Made by a program: the position numbers and the translations under genes
Part shown: positions 8,284-17,557 of the stretch, one piece after another
How positions within the stretch are numbered: the first letter of the stretch is position 1
How the letters are laid out: every line of letters starts with the position of its first letter
Assembly (NCBI RefSeq): GCF_023006505.1
Contig: NZ_JALBGV010000003.1
Location: 122,479-186,478 of the forward strand
DNA: 64,000 bases
Reading direction: 5' to 3'
DNA from: Neorhizobium sp. SHOUNA12A
Lineage (GTDB): Bacteria; Pseudomonadota; Alphaproteobacteria; Rhizobiales; Rhizobiaceae
The notes under the pieces: generated by a model
Database searches by the model: none
What the model was told of the DNA's origin: nothing
Seen by the model: only the letters and a program-made list of their open reading frames with translations

Positions 8284-10392
8284 ATGCTTGAGGCGAGACG
8301 ACAGAACACTGATACCTTGCGGACCCCGGACTGGTTCCGGACCGCGACGCGCTGGACCCAGTTGACCTTCGTCGAGGACGATCCGGACAAATACGACCCC
8401 GCCTTCTGGATCGACGTCTTCAAGCGCACGAAATCCAATGCCGTCTGCCTTAGCGCTGGCGGTTACATCGCCTACTATCCAAGCAAGGTTCCCTATCACT
8501 ACGTCAGCCAATATCTAGGCGACAAAGACATTTTCGGCGCGCTCGTCGATGCGGCCCGCAAGCTTGACATGCATGTCATGGCCCGCGTCGATCCGCATGC
8601 CATCCACGACGATGCGGCCAAGGCTCATCCGGAATGGGTGATGATCAATGCCGACGGCACGCCGCGCCGCCACTGGGCCTATCCGGATGTCTGGGTCGCC
8701 AATGCCTATGGCGACTACAATTCCGTCTTCATGCCGGAGGTGGTGAAGGAGATCGTCCGCGAATACGATATCGATGCGATCTTCGCCAATCGCTGGCAGG
8801 GCCATGGTGTCGACTACAGCGAGGATAGCGCCCGCCGTTTTAAGGACATGTCAGGCTATGCCCTGCCCAGGAAGGCGGATGCCGAAGACCCGGCCTGGCA
8901 GGCCTGGCTGCAATGGCGCCGCCGCGTGCTGACCGACATGATCGCCCAGTGGGACGACGCGGTCAAAGCCATCCGGCCGCATGCGAGCTTTATCCCCAAC
9001 ATGAGCGGCGCGTCGCTGATGGAGTTCGATCTCTCCGTCATCACCAAACATTGCCCCTTCCTCGTCGTCGACCATCAGGGCCGTAAGGGGCTGGAACTCG
9101 GCTGGTCGGCCGGCCGCAACGGCAAGCGCATCCGCGCCACCTTCGCCGATCGCCCCGTGGTGCTGATCACCTCGATCGGTCCGGAGGAGGAATATCGCTG
9201 GAAGGATGCGGTGACCTCTGGCGAGGAAATGCAGCTGTGGATCAACAACGGCACGGCCCATGGGCTTTTCGCCTGGTTCACGAAATTCAACGGCGTGGTG
9301 CCCGACAAGCGCTGGGTGGAGCCGGTTGCCGAGGCTTTCGTGCTGCAGTCGGCCGTCGAGCCGGTGCTCGAAAGCATGACGCCGACCGCGGAAATCGCCG
9401 TGATCGACCCGTCGACGACCTTGCGCCACTGGGCGCCGGAAGAACGCCACGCCGCGGAGAAACACGATCTCGGCGTCTATCACGCCCTGGTCGAGGCACG
9501 CCTGCCCTTCGAACTCCTGTCCGATCAGGTGCTCACCAGGGACAATCTCGACCGCTTCAAGGTGATCATCCTCGCCAACGCCTCCTGCCTTTCGGACGCG
9601 CAGAACGAGGCGATCCGCGCCTATGTAGCGCGCGGCGGCAGCGTCGTTGCCTCCTACGAGACCTCGCTTCGCGACGAATTCGGCAAGACGCGGGCAGAAT
9701 TCGGCCTGTCGGACGTGCTTGGGATGAAATTCGTCTCCGGCCCGCGCGGCATCGTCAAGAACACCTATGTAGCGCTGTCCGGCGACCACCCGGTCAACAA
9801 GGGTTTTGACGGTGCCGAGCGGATCATGGGCGGCACAAGGCTGATCCATGTCGAGCCGGCTGCGGGCGCTGAAACACCCTTCCTCTACGTGCCCGATTTC
9901 CCGGACCTGCCGATGGAGGAAGTTTATCCGCGTAAAGACCCGGAAGGGGCGGCGGTCATCGCCCGCGAAACCGGCAAAGGTGGGCGCACGGTCTATATTC
10001 CCTGGAATATCGGTGAAATCTTCTGGGAAGTCTTTGCCGTCGATCACGCCCGGCTTCTGTCCAACGCCGTCCACTGGGCGCTCGGCAAGACCCCGCGCGT
10101 CACCGTCAAAGGCCCGGGCGTCATCGACCTCGCGCTCAGGGAAAACGCCGAGGGGATCGCGCTCAGCCTCTTCAACCTCACCAACCCGATGATGATGAAA
10201 GGCCCGATACGCGAGAATTACCCTCTGGCGGCTCAGACCGTTTCGGTGGAAGTTCCAGAAGGCAAGTCGGTGGCGAAAGCCTGGCTGGTGGTTGCGGACC
10301 GGGCGGCAAGTTTCAGCGTGAAGGATGGACGCGCGGAGGTGGACGTGCCGGGAATAGAGCGGCTGGAGGTACTGCATCTCACCTGGAAATAG
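8284..10392 (+). CDS. Glycoside hydrolase with beta-galactosidase trimerisation-type domain
   Basis: 702 aa from ATG 8284 (a TTG four codons earlier is possible; neither has a good ribosome site). The N-terminal half is a TIM-barrel of the putative glycosyl-hydrolase type (CLSAGGYIAYYPSK, MHVMARVDPHAIHDDAA, IDAIFANRWQGHG), and the second half is a class I glutamine-amidotransferase-like trimerisation domain as in GH42 (LDRFKVIILANASCLSDAQ, ARGGSVVASYET). A small beta domain closes the protein. Enzymes like this are annotated only as beta-galactosidase-trimerisation proteins, and the substrate is not known. No signal peptide. It sits between the binding protein and the permeases, implying that it acts on the imported substrate. 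The glycosidase role is well supported, the specificity is not. Confidence 0.75.
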   Translation: MLEARRQNTDTLRTPDWFRTATRWTQLTFVEDDPDKYDPAFWIDVFKRTKSNAVCLSAGGYIAYYPSKVPYHYVSQYLGDKDIFGALVDAARKLDMHVMARVDPHAIHDDAAKAHPEWVMINADGTPRRHWAYPDVWVANAYGDYNSVFMPEVVKEIVREYDIDAIFANRWQGHGVDYSEDSARRFKDMSGYALPRKADAEDPAWQAWLQWRRRVLTDMIAQWDDAVKAIRPHASFIPNMSGASLMEFDLSVITKHCPFLVVDHQGRKGLELGWSAGRNGKRIRATFADRPVVLITSIGPEEEYRWKDAVTSGEEMQLWINNGTAHGLFAWFTKFNGVVPDKRWVEPVAEAFVLQSAVEPVLESMTPTAEIAVIDPSTTLRHWAPEERHAAEKHDLGVYHALVEARLPFELLSDQVLTRDNLDRFKVIILANASCLSDAQNEAIRAYVARGGSVVASYETSLRDEFGKTRAEFGLSDVLGMKFVSGPRGIVKNTYVALSGDHPVNKGFDGAERIMGGTRLIHVEPAAGAETPFLYVPDFPDLPMEEVYPRKDPEGAAVIARETGKGGRTVYIPWNIGEIFWEVFAVDHARLLSNAVHWALGKTPRVTVKGPGVIDLALRENAEGIALSLFNLTNPMMMKGPIRENYPLAAQTVSVEVPEGKSVAKAWLVVADRAASFSVKDGRAEVDVPGIERLEVLHLTWK

Positions 10393-10420
10393 GGTGGGAG
10401 CCTAAAATGGAGGAGCGTTG

Positions 10421-10438
10421 CCGGCCTCAAAGGGCCGG
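10421..10438 (+). other. Intergenic hairpin before the first permease gene
   Basis: CCGGCC, TCAAAG, GGCCGG: perfect 6-bp stem with a six-base loop between the glycosidase stop and the permease ribosome site, without a T-run. A possible mRNA processing or stabilising structure. Confidence 0.4.
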
Positions 10439-10501
10439 TAGCGGATGGAGATCCGAAGGTGGCGCCTGCGCGGTGCCTTCAACGGGAGGAGAACTATTCC
10501 G

Positions 10502-11488
10502 ATGCTTGGCTACATCTTCAAGCGCGTGCTCTACATGATCCCGACCCTGTTCGGCATGTCGCTGATATCGTTCCTGATCATCCAGCTGCCGCCGGGTGAC
10601 TACCTGACGTCGATGATCGCCACGATGAGCGACAGCGGCCAGGCCGTCGATCCGGCCCAGATCGAGCGGCTGAAGGAAATCTACGGCTTCGACGATCCCT
10701 TCTACATCCAGTATCTCAAATGGATCTGGGGCATCGTCAGCCGCGGCGACTTCGGTTATTCGTTCGAGTGGAACCAGCCCGTCTCCGGCCTGATCTGGGG
10801 CCGGATGGGTTCGACGCTGGTCATCTCGCTTCTGAGCCTGCTGTTCGTGTGGATCGTCGCACTGCCGATCGGCATCTATTCCGCCGTCCGCCGCCATTCG
10901 ATCAGCGACCACGTCTTCACCTTCTTCGGCTTCATCGGGCTTGCCGTGCCGAACTTCATCCTGGCGCTGGTGCTGATGTATTTCGCCTACCGCTATCTCG
11001 GCCAGAGCGTCGGCGGCCTCAACTCTCCCGAATTTGCCGAGGCCCCCTGGAGCCTTGCCAAGGTCGGCGATTTCCTCGCCCATCTGTGGATCCCGATCAT
11101 TATCATCGGCGCCTCTGGAACCGCGGCGCTGATCCGCGTTCTGCGTGCCAACCTGACCGACGAGCTGCACAAGCCCTATGTGATCACCGCCCGCGCCAAG
11201 GGCCTGCCGGAATACAAGGTCATCCTCAAATATCCGGTGCGCATCGCCCTCAACCCGTTCGTCTCGGCGATCGGCTGGGTGCTGCCGCATCTGGTCTCCG
11301 GCGTGACGATCACCGCCATCGTGCTCAACCTGCCGACCGCCGGGCCGCTGCTGTTCCGAGCGCTGGTGTCGCAGGACATGTATCTCGCCGGCAGTTTCAT
11401 CCTGCTTTTGAGCGCCCTCACCCTTGTCGGCATGCTGCTATCGGATCTGCTGCTGGCGCTGCTCGATCCGCGCATCCGGTTCAATTGA
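10502..11488 (+). CDS. ABC transporter permease, peptide/oligosaccharide type (DppB/OppB-like)
   Basis: 328 aa from ATG 10502, preceded by AACGGGAGGAG. The N-terminal membrane segment YIFKRVLYMIPTLFGMSLISF and the following PPGDYL periplasmic start are the OppB/DppB signature. About six membrane spans are visible, with the EAA-type coupling loop (ARAKGLPEYKVILKY) near residue 235. It forms the membrane channel with the next gene product and is driven by the ATPase at 12700. The message is continuous with its neighbours. Confidence 0.92.
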   Translation: MLGYIFKRVLYMIPTLFGMSLISFLIIQLPPGDYLTSMIATMSDSGQAVDPAQIERLKEIYGFDDPFYIQYLKWIWGIVSRGDFGYSFEWNQPVSGLIWGRMGSTLVISLLSLLFVWIVALPIGIYSAVRRHSISDHVFTFFGFIGLAVPNFILALVLMYFAYRYLGQSVGGLNSPEFAEAPWSLAKVGDFLAHLWIPIIIIGASGTAALIRVLRANLTDELHKPYVITARAKGLPEYKVILKYPVRIALNPFVSAIGWVLPHLVSGVTITAIVLNLPTAGPLLFRALVSQDMYLAGSFILLLSALTLVGMLLSDLLLALLDPRIRFN

Positions 11489-11498
11489 GGGAGGCCGC

Positions 11499-12689
11499 AT
11501 GAGCACGCACGAAACATTCGGAACCTATTCCGGCCCCGTCCCCACCGTCGCCGACGGCCCTTCGATCAGTCCGCTGAAAGCCGGCAAGACCGTTTCGACC
11601 GCAACCGTCGGTCCCTGGAAGCTGATCGCCGGCAAGCTGGTCCGCCAGAAGGTGGCGATGTTCGCCGGCATCGTCATCCTGATGCTTTATCTGATCGGCC
11701 TGTTTGCGGAATTCCTGGCGCCCAGCCTGCCCTCGACCTCGCGGCCGCAATATACCTATGCGCCGCCGCAGGGCTTGAGCTTCTTCGTCACCAAGCCGGA
11801 CGGCAGTTCGGAGTTCAATTTCCATGTGAAGGGCTACAAGGTCGAGATCGAAAAGGTGGCGCTGCGCCGCACCTTCGTCGTCGACGACACCAAGGTCGTG
11901 CCGGTCGGCCTGTTCGTCAAAGGCCCGCGCTACGAACTCTGGGGCCTGATCCCGATGGACCGCCACCTGATCGGCCCGATCAACCCGAGCGATCCGATGT
12001 ATCTGCTCGGCGCTGACCGCCTCGGGCGCGACGTCTTCTCGCGGCTGGTCTACGGCACGCGGATTTCCATGTCGATCGGCCTCGTTGGCGTCGTCATGTC
12101 GCTTGTGCTGGGCGTCGTGCTCGGCTCGATATCGGGCTTTTACGGCGGCTGGGTCGATACGGTGATCCAGCGCATGATCGAGGTGGTCAGCGCCATGCCG
12201 ACCATCCCATTATGGCTCGGTCTTGCGGCGGCGATCCCGCTCACATGGTCGCCGGTCAACGTCTATTTCGTCATCACCATCATCGTCTCGCTGCTCGGCT
12301 GGACCAGTCTCGCGCGCGAGGTGCGCGGCCGTTTCCTCGCCCTTCGCAGCGAGGATTTCGTCACCGCCGCCCGGCTCGACGGTTCGAGTGAAAAGCGGCT
12401 GATCTTCCGCCATATCCTGCCATCCCTGACCAGCCATATTCTCGCCGTCGTGACGCTTGCAGTGCCGACGATGATCGTTGCTGAAACCTCGCTTTCCTTC
12501 CTCGGCATCGGGCTGAAACCGCCGGTCGTCAGCTGGGGCGTGCTGTTGCAGGACGCCCAGAACATCCGCACGGTGGCAACCGCGCCATGGCTGCTGATCT
12601 GGCCCTCGCTTGCCGTGATCGTCGCCGTGCTGTCCTTCAATTTCTTCGGCGACGGCCTTCGCGATGCCGCCGACCCCTATGACAATTGA
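11499..12689 (+). CDS. ABC transporter permease, DppC/OppC-like
   Basis: 396 aa from ATG 11499 (GAGGGAGGCC precedes). It has an N-terminal cytoplasmic stretch and first span (VAMFAGIVILMLYLIGLF), then an unusually long periplasmic segment of about 90 residues before the GADRLGRDVFSRLVYGTR motif typical of the C-type permease. The C-terminal transmembrane domain has the EAA loop (AARLDGSSEKRLIFRHILP). This length, with the long loop, is seen in the carbohydrate-linked branch of the family. Eleven bases separate it from the preceding permease stop. Confidence 0.92.
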   Translation: MSTHETFGTYSGPVPTVADGPSISPLKAGKTVSTATVGPWKLIAGKLVRQKVAMFAGIVILMLYLIGLFAEFLAPSLPSTSRPQYTYAPPQGLSFFVTKPDGSSEFNFHVKGYKVEIEKVALRRTFVVDDTKVVPVGLFVKGPRYELWGLIPMDRHLIGPINPSDPMYLLGADRLGRDVFSRLVYGTRISMSIGLVGVVMSLVLGVVLGSISGFYGGWVDTVIQRMIEVVSAMPTIPLWLGLAAAIPLTWSPVNVYFVITIIVSLLGWTSLAREVRGRFLALRSEDFVTAARLDGSSEKRLIFRHILPSLTSHILAVVTLAVPTMIVAETSLSFLGIGLKPPVVSWGVLLQDAQNIRTVATAPWLLIWPSLAVIVAVLSFNFFGDGLRDAADPYDN

Positions 12690-12699
12690 GGAGGTAACC

Positions 12700-14406
12700 A
12701 TGACCGATCTTGCCGAAGACACCGTCCTCTCCGTCGAGAACCTGTCGATCGATTTCCGGTTGAGAACCCATATCCTGCATGCCGTCGAGAACGTCAGCTT
12801 CGAGCTGAAGCGCAGCCAGACGCTTTGCCTCGTCGGCGAAAGCGGCTCGGGCAAGAGCGTCACCGCCCGCTCGCTGCTGCAGATCGTCGACAGGCCCGGC
12901 AGCATCGTCGACGGGCGCATCCTTTTGCGCAACGCCGGCGCGGTCACCGACATCGCCAGGCTCGATCCGGATGGCCAGGCCATGCGCGCCATCCGCGGCC
13001 GCAGGATCGGCCTGATCTTCCAGGAACCGATGAGTTCGCTCTCTCCGGTCCATACGATCGGCTCGCAGATCACCGAAGCCGTGCGCCTGCACAGCGATCT
13101 CGACAAGCGCGCCGCGCGGGCGAAAACGGTCGAACTGCTGCGCCAGGTGGAAATCCCCAATCCTGACCAGATGGCGGACCGCTACACGTTCGAATTTTCC
13201 GGCGGCATGCGCCAGCGGGCGATGATCGCCATGGCGCTCGCCGGCAATCCAGACATCCTGATCGCCGACGAACCGACGACGGCGCTGGACGTCACCACCC
13301 AGGCCGAAATCCTCGATCTGATCAAGCGCCTGCAGGTGGAGCGCGGCATGGCGATGCTGCTGATCACCCACGACATGGGCATCGTCGCCGAAGTGGCGGA
13401 CGACGTCGCCGTCATGCGCTTCGGCCATATCGTCGAGCGCGGTCCGGTCGATGCGATCTATCACGACGCCCAGCATCCCTATACGCGCCAGCTTCTGACC
13501 TCGACGGTGAAGCTCACCCGGCATGTCGAAAGCAGGGTGCCGGCGGTGGCCCTGTCGTCGCAGCCGCTGCGGCCGATCCTTTCGGTCCGCAATCTCGGCA
13601 AGACGTTCGGCTGGCACGGCAAAACCAATTCGCTGCGGGCCGTCGACGACGCCAATTTCGATCTCTATCCCGGTGAAAACCTCGGCATCGTCGGCGAAAG
13701 CGGCTCGGGCAAAACGACGCTCGGCCGGCTGATCCTGCGCACCGTCGAGCCCACCACCGGCACCGTCGTCTACCGCAACAAGGATGGCAGCGAGGTCGAG
13801 GTCACCAGCCTGACCAAGAAGGAGTTGCGCGGCTTCCATCGGGAGGTCCGCCTCGTCTTCCAGGATCCGTTCGCCTCGCTCAACCCGCGCATGACGGTCA
13901 AGGAAGTGATCGGCGACCCGCTGATCATCAACGGTCTCGCCAAGGGCAAGGCGCTCGAGGAACGCGTCGCCGAACTGATGCGCCTCGTCGGGCTCGATCC
14001 GATGGGCATGGAACGTTATCCGCACGCCTTTTCCGGCGGCCAGCGGCAGCGCATCGGCATTGCCCGGGCGCTGGCGCTCGATCCGCGCATCATCATCGCC
14101 GATGAGGCGACGTCGGCGCTCGACGTGTCGATCCGCAGCCAGATCCTCGACCTGCTGCTCGATATCCGCCAGCGGCTGAACCTCAGCTTCATCTTCATCT
14201 CGCACGACATTTCGGTTGTGCGCTATTTCTGCGACCGTGTCGCCGTCATGCATCGTGGCAAGATTGTCGAGCTCGGCGAGGCCGAGCAGATCTGCACGGC
14301 GCCACAGGAGGCCTATACCAAGAGTCTAATTTCCGCCGTTCCCAATCCCGACCCCCGCGACAAGCGCATGCTGCACCGGCACCGCTTCGTCGCACCCGTT
14401 CTCTAA
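12700..14406 (+). CDS. Fused double ATP-binding protein of the peptide-type ABC importer
   Basis: 568 aa from ATG 12700 (GAGGAGGTAACC precedes). Two complete nucleotide-binding domains are joined in one chain, equivalent to DppD plus DppF. First half: Walker [14 protein letters not shown], signature [15 protein letters not shown], Walker [13 protein letters not shown]. Second half: Walker [14 protein letters not shown], signature [15 protein letters not shown], Walker [13 protein letters not shown]. All catalytic motifs are intact. It energises the permeases 10502 and 11499. The fusion is common in rhizobial oligosaccharide systems. Confidence 0.95.
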   Translation: MTDLAEDTVLSVENLSIDFRLRTHILHAVENVSFELKRSQTLCLVGESGSGKSVTARSLLQIVDRPGSIVDGRILLRNAGAVTDIARLDPDGQAMRAIRGRRIGLIFQEPMSSLSPVHTIGSQITEAVRLHSDLDKRAARAKTVELLRQVEIPNPDQMADRYTFEFSGGMRQRAMIAMALAGNPDILIADEPTTALDVTTQAEILDLIKRLQVERGMAMLLITHDMGIVAEVADDVAVMRFGHIVERGPVDAIYHDAQHPYTRQLLTSTVKLTRHVESRVPAVALSSQPLRPILSVRNLGKTFGWHGKTNSLRAVDDANFDLYPGENLGIVGESGSGKTTLGRLILRTVEPTTGTVVYRNKDGSEVEVTSLTKKELRGFHREVRLVFQDPFASLNPRMTVKEVIGDPLIINGLAKGKALEERVAELMRLVGLDPMGMERYPHAFSGGQRQRIGIARALALDPRIIIADEATSALDVSIRSQILDLLLDIRQRLNLSFIFISHDISVVRYFCDRVAVMHRGKIVELGEAEQICTAPQEAYTKSLISAVPNPDPRDKRMLHRHRFVAPVL

Positions 14407-14418
14407 AGGACAGCGCCA

Positions 14419-15210
14419 GTGCCGAAATTCTCCGCCAATCTCTCCTTCCTCTACCAGGACCTGCCCTTCCTCGATCGCTTTGCGGCTGCCGCGAAGGACG
14501 GTTTCGGCGGGCTCGAATATCTCGGCCCTTATGCCGAGCCGAAGGAAAAGGTCGTCGATGCACTGAAGGCCAGCGGCCTCGTCCAGGCGCTCTTCAACGT
14601 GCCTTCGGGAGACTGGGCCAGCGGTGAGCGCGGCATTGCCTGCCTGCCGGACCGCATCCAGGAATTCCGCGACGGCGTCGCCCTGGCACTGGATTATGCC
14701 AAGGCGCTCGACTGCAAACAGGTCAACGTCATCTCCGGCCTCGTGGCGAAGGGTGCCGATGTCGATATTCTGGAAAAGGTGCTGGTCGACAACCTGAAAT
14801 ACGCCGCACCGCGCTGCGCCGATGCCGGCGTCAGGCTGCTGATCGAGCCGATCAATCTGCGCGACATTCCCGGATTCTTCCTGTCGATGACGGATCATGC
14901 CGAACGCATCCTCGACAAGGTCGGCTCCGACAATCTCTACATCCAGTACGATTTCTACCACATGCAGGTCATGCAGGGCGATCTCATCCCGACCTTCACC
15001 CGCCTGAAGGAAAGGATCGCCCACGTGCAGATCGCCGACAATCCCGGTCGCAACGAGCCAGGCACCGGCGAGATCAACTACGATTTCATACTCTCCGAAC
15101 TCGACCGCCTCGGTTACGACGGCTGGGTCGGCTGCGAATACAGGCCGAAGGCCGGCACCAGCGAAGGCCTTGGCTGGATGAAGCCCCATCTCGGCGGAGG
15201 GCCACGCTAA
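14419..15210 (+). CDS. Hydroxypyruvate isomerase-like TIM-barrel protein
   Basis: 263 aa, GTG start 12 bases after the ATPase stop; an AAGGACAG ribosome site precedes it. It belongs to the Hyi/OtnI branch of xylose-isomerase-like TIM barrels: MPKFSANLSFLYQDLPFLDR at the N-terminus, LLIEPINLRDIPGFFL with a metal-binding Glu, QYDFYHMQVMQGDL, HVQIADNPGRNEPGTGEI and VGCEYRPK. Members isomerise hydroxypyruvate and tartronate semialdehyde or 2-oxotetronate. In this operon, with oligosaccharide uptake and galactosidases, it may act on a short sugar-acid intermediate; that role is inferred. Confidence 0.82.
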   Translation: MPKFSANLSFLYQDLPFLDRFAAAAKDGFGGLEYLGPYAEPKEKVVDALKASGLVQALFNVPSGDWASGERGIACLPDRIQEFRDGVALALDYAKALDCKQVNVISGLVAKGADVDILEKVLVDNLKYAAPRCADAGVRLLIEPINLRDIPGFFLSMTDHAERILDKVGSDNLYIQYDFYHMQVMQGDLIPTFTRLKERIAHVQIADNPGRNEPGTGEINYDFILSELDRLGYDGWVGCEYRPKAGTSEGLGWMKPHLGGGPR

Positions 15211-15259
15211 GATCAACACTTTTCCGACCTAACCGGACACCATCGACGCCACTTCCAAA

Positions 15260-15276
15260 CCGGAGCCTTTCTCCGG
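15260..15276 (+). other. Hairpin in the Hyi-GH42 spacer
   Basis: CCGGAG, five bases, CTCCGG: 6-bp stem between the isomerase stop and the GH42 start. The 91-107-base spacer shows no clear independent promoter. Confidence 0.35.
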
Positions 15277-15319
15277 AAGGCGGAGCCATGTCCGAACATC
15301 GATGAAGAAGGACAGGACC

Positions 15320-17428
15320 ATGCTCAAAACCGATATCCAATTCCCCTACGGCGCCGTCTATTTCCGCAAGTCCAATCCGCCCCGCGAAGACTGGGAGCGC
15401 GATTATACGACGGCGGGGGAAGACGGCCTCAACATCTTCCGCCACTGGTTCATGTGGAGCGCCATCGAAACCGCGCCCGGCGTCTACGACTGGGAGGAAT
15501 ACGACCGGCAGATGGACCTCGCCGCCAAGAACGGTATCAAGACGGTCATCGCCGAATTGATCCACGCCGTGCCCGATTGGGCGGTGCGCAAATATGCCGA
15601 TGCGCTGCAGGTCAATGCCGACGGCACCAGGCTCGGCTCCTATATGGGCGTCTCGGCGGCGACCGGCGGCTTTTCCAACAATGGCGGCGGCGCCGGCGCG
15701 CTGACGCTCAATTGCCCCGAAGTAAAGGAAGCGGCCGGCAGGTTCCTGACCGCGCTCGCCACCCACTACAAGGACCATCCGGCAATCTACGGCTACGACG
15801 TCTGGAACGAGTGCAATTACTCCGCCGATGTCGATTACAGCAGCTACGCCAAATCGGCTTTCAGGAAGTGGCTGGAGCAAAAATACGGCACGCTGAAAGT
15901 ACTCGCCAAGGCCTGGCATCGCTACAGCTATGCGGAATGGGAGGATGTCGAACCGCCGGTCCACATGGCGCCCTATCCGGAATGCATAGACTGGCTGCAG
16001 TTCAAGCGCGACAATTTCTACGACCAGATGCAATGGCGCATCGACACCATCCGCGCCGTCGATCCGAAGAACACCATCGCCGCCCACGGCATTTCGGGCG
16101 CGATCCCCAACATGGCGGCGAACGGCTGCGACGACTGGCTGGCCGCCTCCAAGGTCGAGATCTACGGGTTCACCTGGATCCAGGCGCGCAAGGGGTCGGA
16201 AGCCTGGAAGAACTGGTACGGCGTCGACATCAACCGCGCCGCCGCCCGCGGCAAACCTTTCTGGCATGCCGAGCGCCAGGGTGGACCGCTCTGGCTGCAG
16301 CCGCAGGTAATCGGCCGCGACAAGGACGATGGCCGAGTCGCAGAACCCGAGGATATCCGCCTGTGGAGCATGACCTCGTTTGCGGGCGGCGCCCGCGGCG
16401 TGCTGAACCTGCGCTGGCGGCCGCTGCTCGACGGCCCGCTCTTCGGTGCGTTCGGCGCATACGGCATGGACGGCGCCCGCACGCCGCGCTCGAAGCTGCA
16501 GAGCGATATGGCGAAATGGGCGAACGACCCGGCACAGGCAGCTCTCTGGGAGGCAAAGCCGGTGCGCGGTGAAATCGGCATCCTCGTCGTTCCGGAGACG
16601 CAGGAATGGGATTACCTCTTGAACTACGACCGCAAGGAGAAGCCCTATCCGGAAGCGATGTGGGGCGCCTATCGCGCCTTCCTCGAAAACAGCGTCCAGC
16701 CGGACTGGGTCCATATCGACGATATCGATGCCTATGATCGTCTCTATTTCCCCTATCCCATCATGTTCACCACGGGTCAGGCAAAACGCCTTGCCGCCTG
16801 GGTGGAAAACGGCGGTACGCTGATCGCCGAAGCCTGCCCCGGTTATTTCGGCGACCGCGGCCATGTCGGCCAGGTGCAGCCGAATATGGGCCTCGACAAG
16901 GTGTTCGGAGTCCGCGAGGATCAGGTCGAGTTCATGCCGGATATTGGCGACCGCATCCATTTCAAGCTGGATGGAGCGGCGGTCGATGGCGGCGGGTTCC
17001 TGCAATCCTATGTACTTGCCGGCGGCACCGCACGCGGCAATTTCGACGACGGGCGTCTTGCCGTGGTCGAGAACGCTTATGGCAAGGGCCGTACCCTGCT
17101 GATCGGCACCAATCCGTCGGTCGCCTATTATAAGTCGCAGGGCAAGGCGAACGGCGCCTTTTTCGCCGAATTGCTGCGCTGGAGCGACTGCGCGCCGCAT
17201 GCGACCCTGTCGAACAGGGCGCTGTTCGCGCGTGTCCACGAGGGCGAAAAAGGCAGCTTCCTCTGGCTCGTCAACCCGACGCGCTCGGCGCAGGCGACCG
17301 AGGTGAAACTGGCCGAAAGCCATGGCCGCCTCGCTGCCGGCAAGGTGGTTTGGCCGGTCGGAAGCACCCATGATGGCGGCAAGATCGAGGTGCCGGCCCG
17401 CGACGTGCTGATCCTGCCGCTCACCTGA
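15320..17428 (+). CDS. GH42 beta-galactosidase
   Basis: 702 aa from ATG 15320 (GAAGGACAGGACC precedes; an ATG six codons upstream is possible). It hydrolyses terminal beta-galactosides, as in pectin side-chain galactans. The A domain starts FPYGAVYFRKSNPPREDWERD; the acid/base Glu is in GYDVWNECNY and the nucleophile Glu in FWHAERQGGPLWLQP. Then follow the trimerisation domain (MFTTGQAKRLAAWVENGGTL, EACPGYFGDRGHVG) and a small C-terminal beta domain ending in VPARDVLILPL. No signal peptide, so it is intracellular. It is the last gene of the transporter operon, closed by a 9-bp stem-loop. Confidence 0.93.
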   Translation: MLKTDIQFPYGAVYFRKSNPPREDWERDYTTAGEDGLNIFRHWFMWSAIETAPGVYDWEEYDRQMDLAAKNGIKTVIAELIHAVPDWAVRKYADALQVNADGTRLGSYMGVSAATGGFSNNGGGAGALTLNCPEVKEAAGRFLTALATHYKDHPAIYGYDVWNECNYSADVDYSSYAKSAFRKWLEQKYGTLKVLAKAWHRYSYAEWEDVEPPVHMAPYPECIDWLQFKRDNFYDQMQWRIDTIRAVDPKNTIAAHGISGAIPNMAANGCDDWLAASKVEIYGFTWIQARKGSEAWKNWYGVDINRAAARGKPFWHAERQGGPLWLQPQVIGRDKDDGRVAEPEDIRLWSMTSFAGGARGVLNLRWRPLLDGPLFGAFGAYGMDGARTPRSKLQSDMAKWANDPAQAALWEAKPVRGEIGILVVPETQEWDYLLNYDRKEKPYPEAMWGAYRAFLENSVQPDWVHIDDIDAYDRLYFPYPIMFTTGQAKRLAAWVENGGTLIAEACPGYFGDRGHVGQVQPNMGLDKVFGVREDQVEFMPDIGDRIHFKLDGAAVDGGGFLQSYVLAGGTARGNFDDGRLAVVENAYGKGRTLLIGTNPSVAYYKSQGKANGAFFAELLRWSDCAPHATLSNRALFARVHEGEKGSFLWLVNPTRSAQATEVKLAESHGRLAAGKVVWPVGSTHDGGKIEVPARDVLILPLT

Positions 17429-17437
17429 CACCAATTT

Positions 17438-17469
17438 GCCGCCCTCAGCCATCGACGCCCGAGGGCGGC
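17438..17469 (+). terminator. Stem-loop at the end of the GH42 operon
   Basis: GCCGCCCTC, 14-base loop, GAGGGCGGC: perfect 9-bp stem ten bases after the GH42 stop. There is no T-run, so termination may be incomplete or Rho-dependent. Confidence 0.5.
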
Positions 17470-17557
17470 ATGGATTCCGATCGTTCGTCTACAGCCTCGT
17501 AGACGTCCCGAAGCGCTTGCGGTAATGGCAAAGGCAGGAAGACTGTCGGAGAAAAGA

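Noticed and set aside
6343..8511. 722-codon open frame on the minus strand
   Set aside because: Antisense to the peptide-type binding protein; low-complexity, no motif.
8851..10377. 508-codon open frame on the minus strand
   Set aside because: Antisense shadow of the glycosidase at 8284.
12637..14253. 538-codon open frame on the minus strand
   Set aside because: Antisense to the fused ABC ATPase, whose Walker and signature motifs prove the plus-strand frame.
15086..17452. 788-codon open frame on the minus strand
   Set aside because: It is antisense to the GH42 gene over its entire length, shows no protein family features and follows from the third-position GC bias of the real gene.
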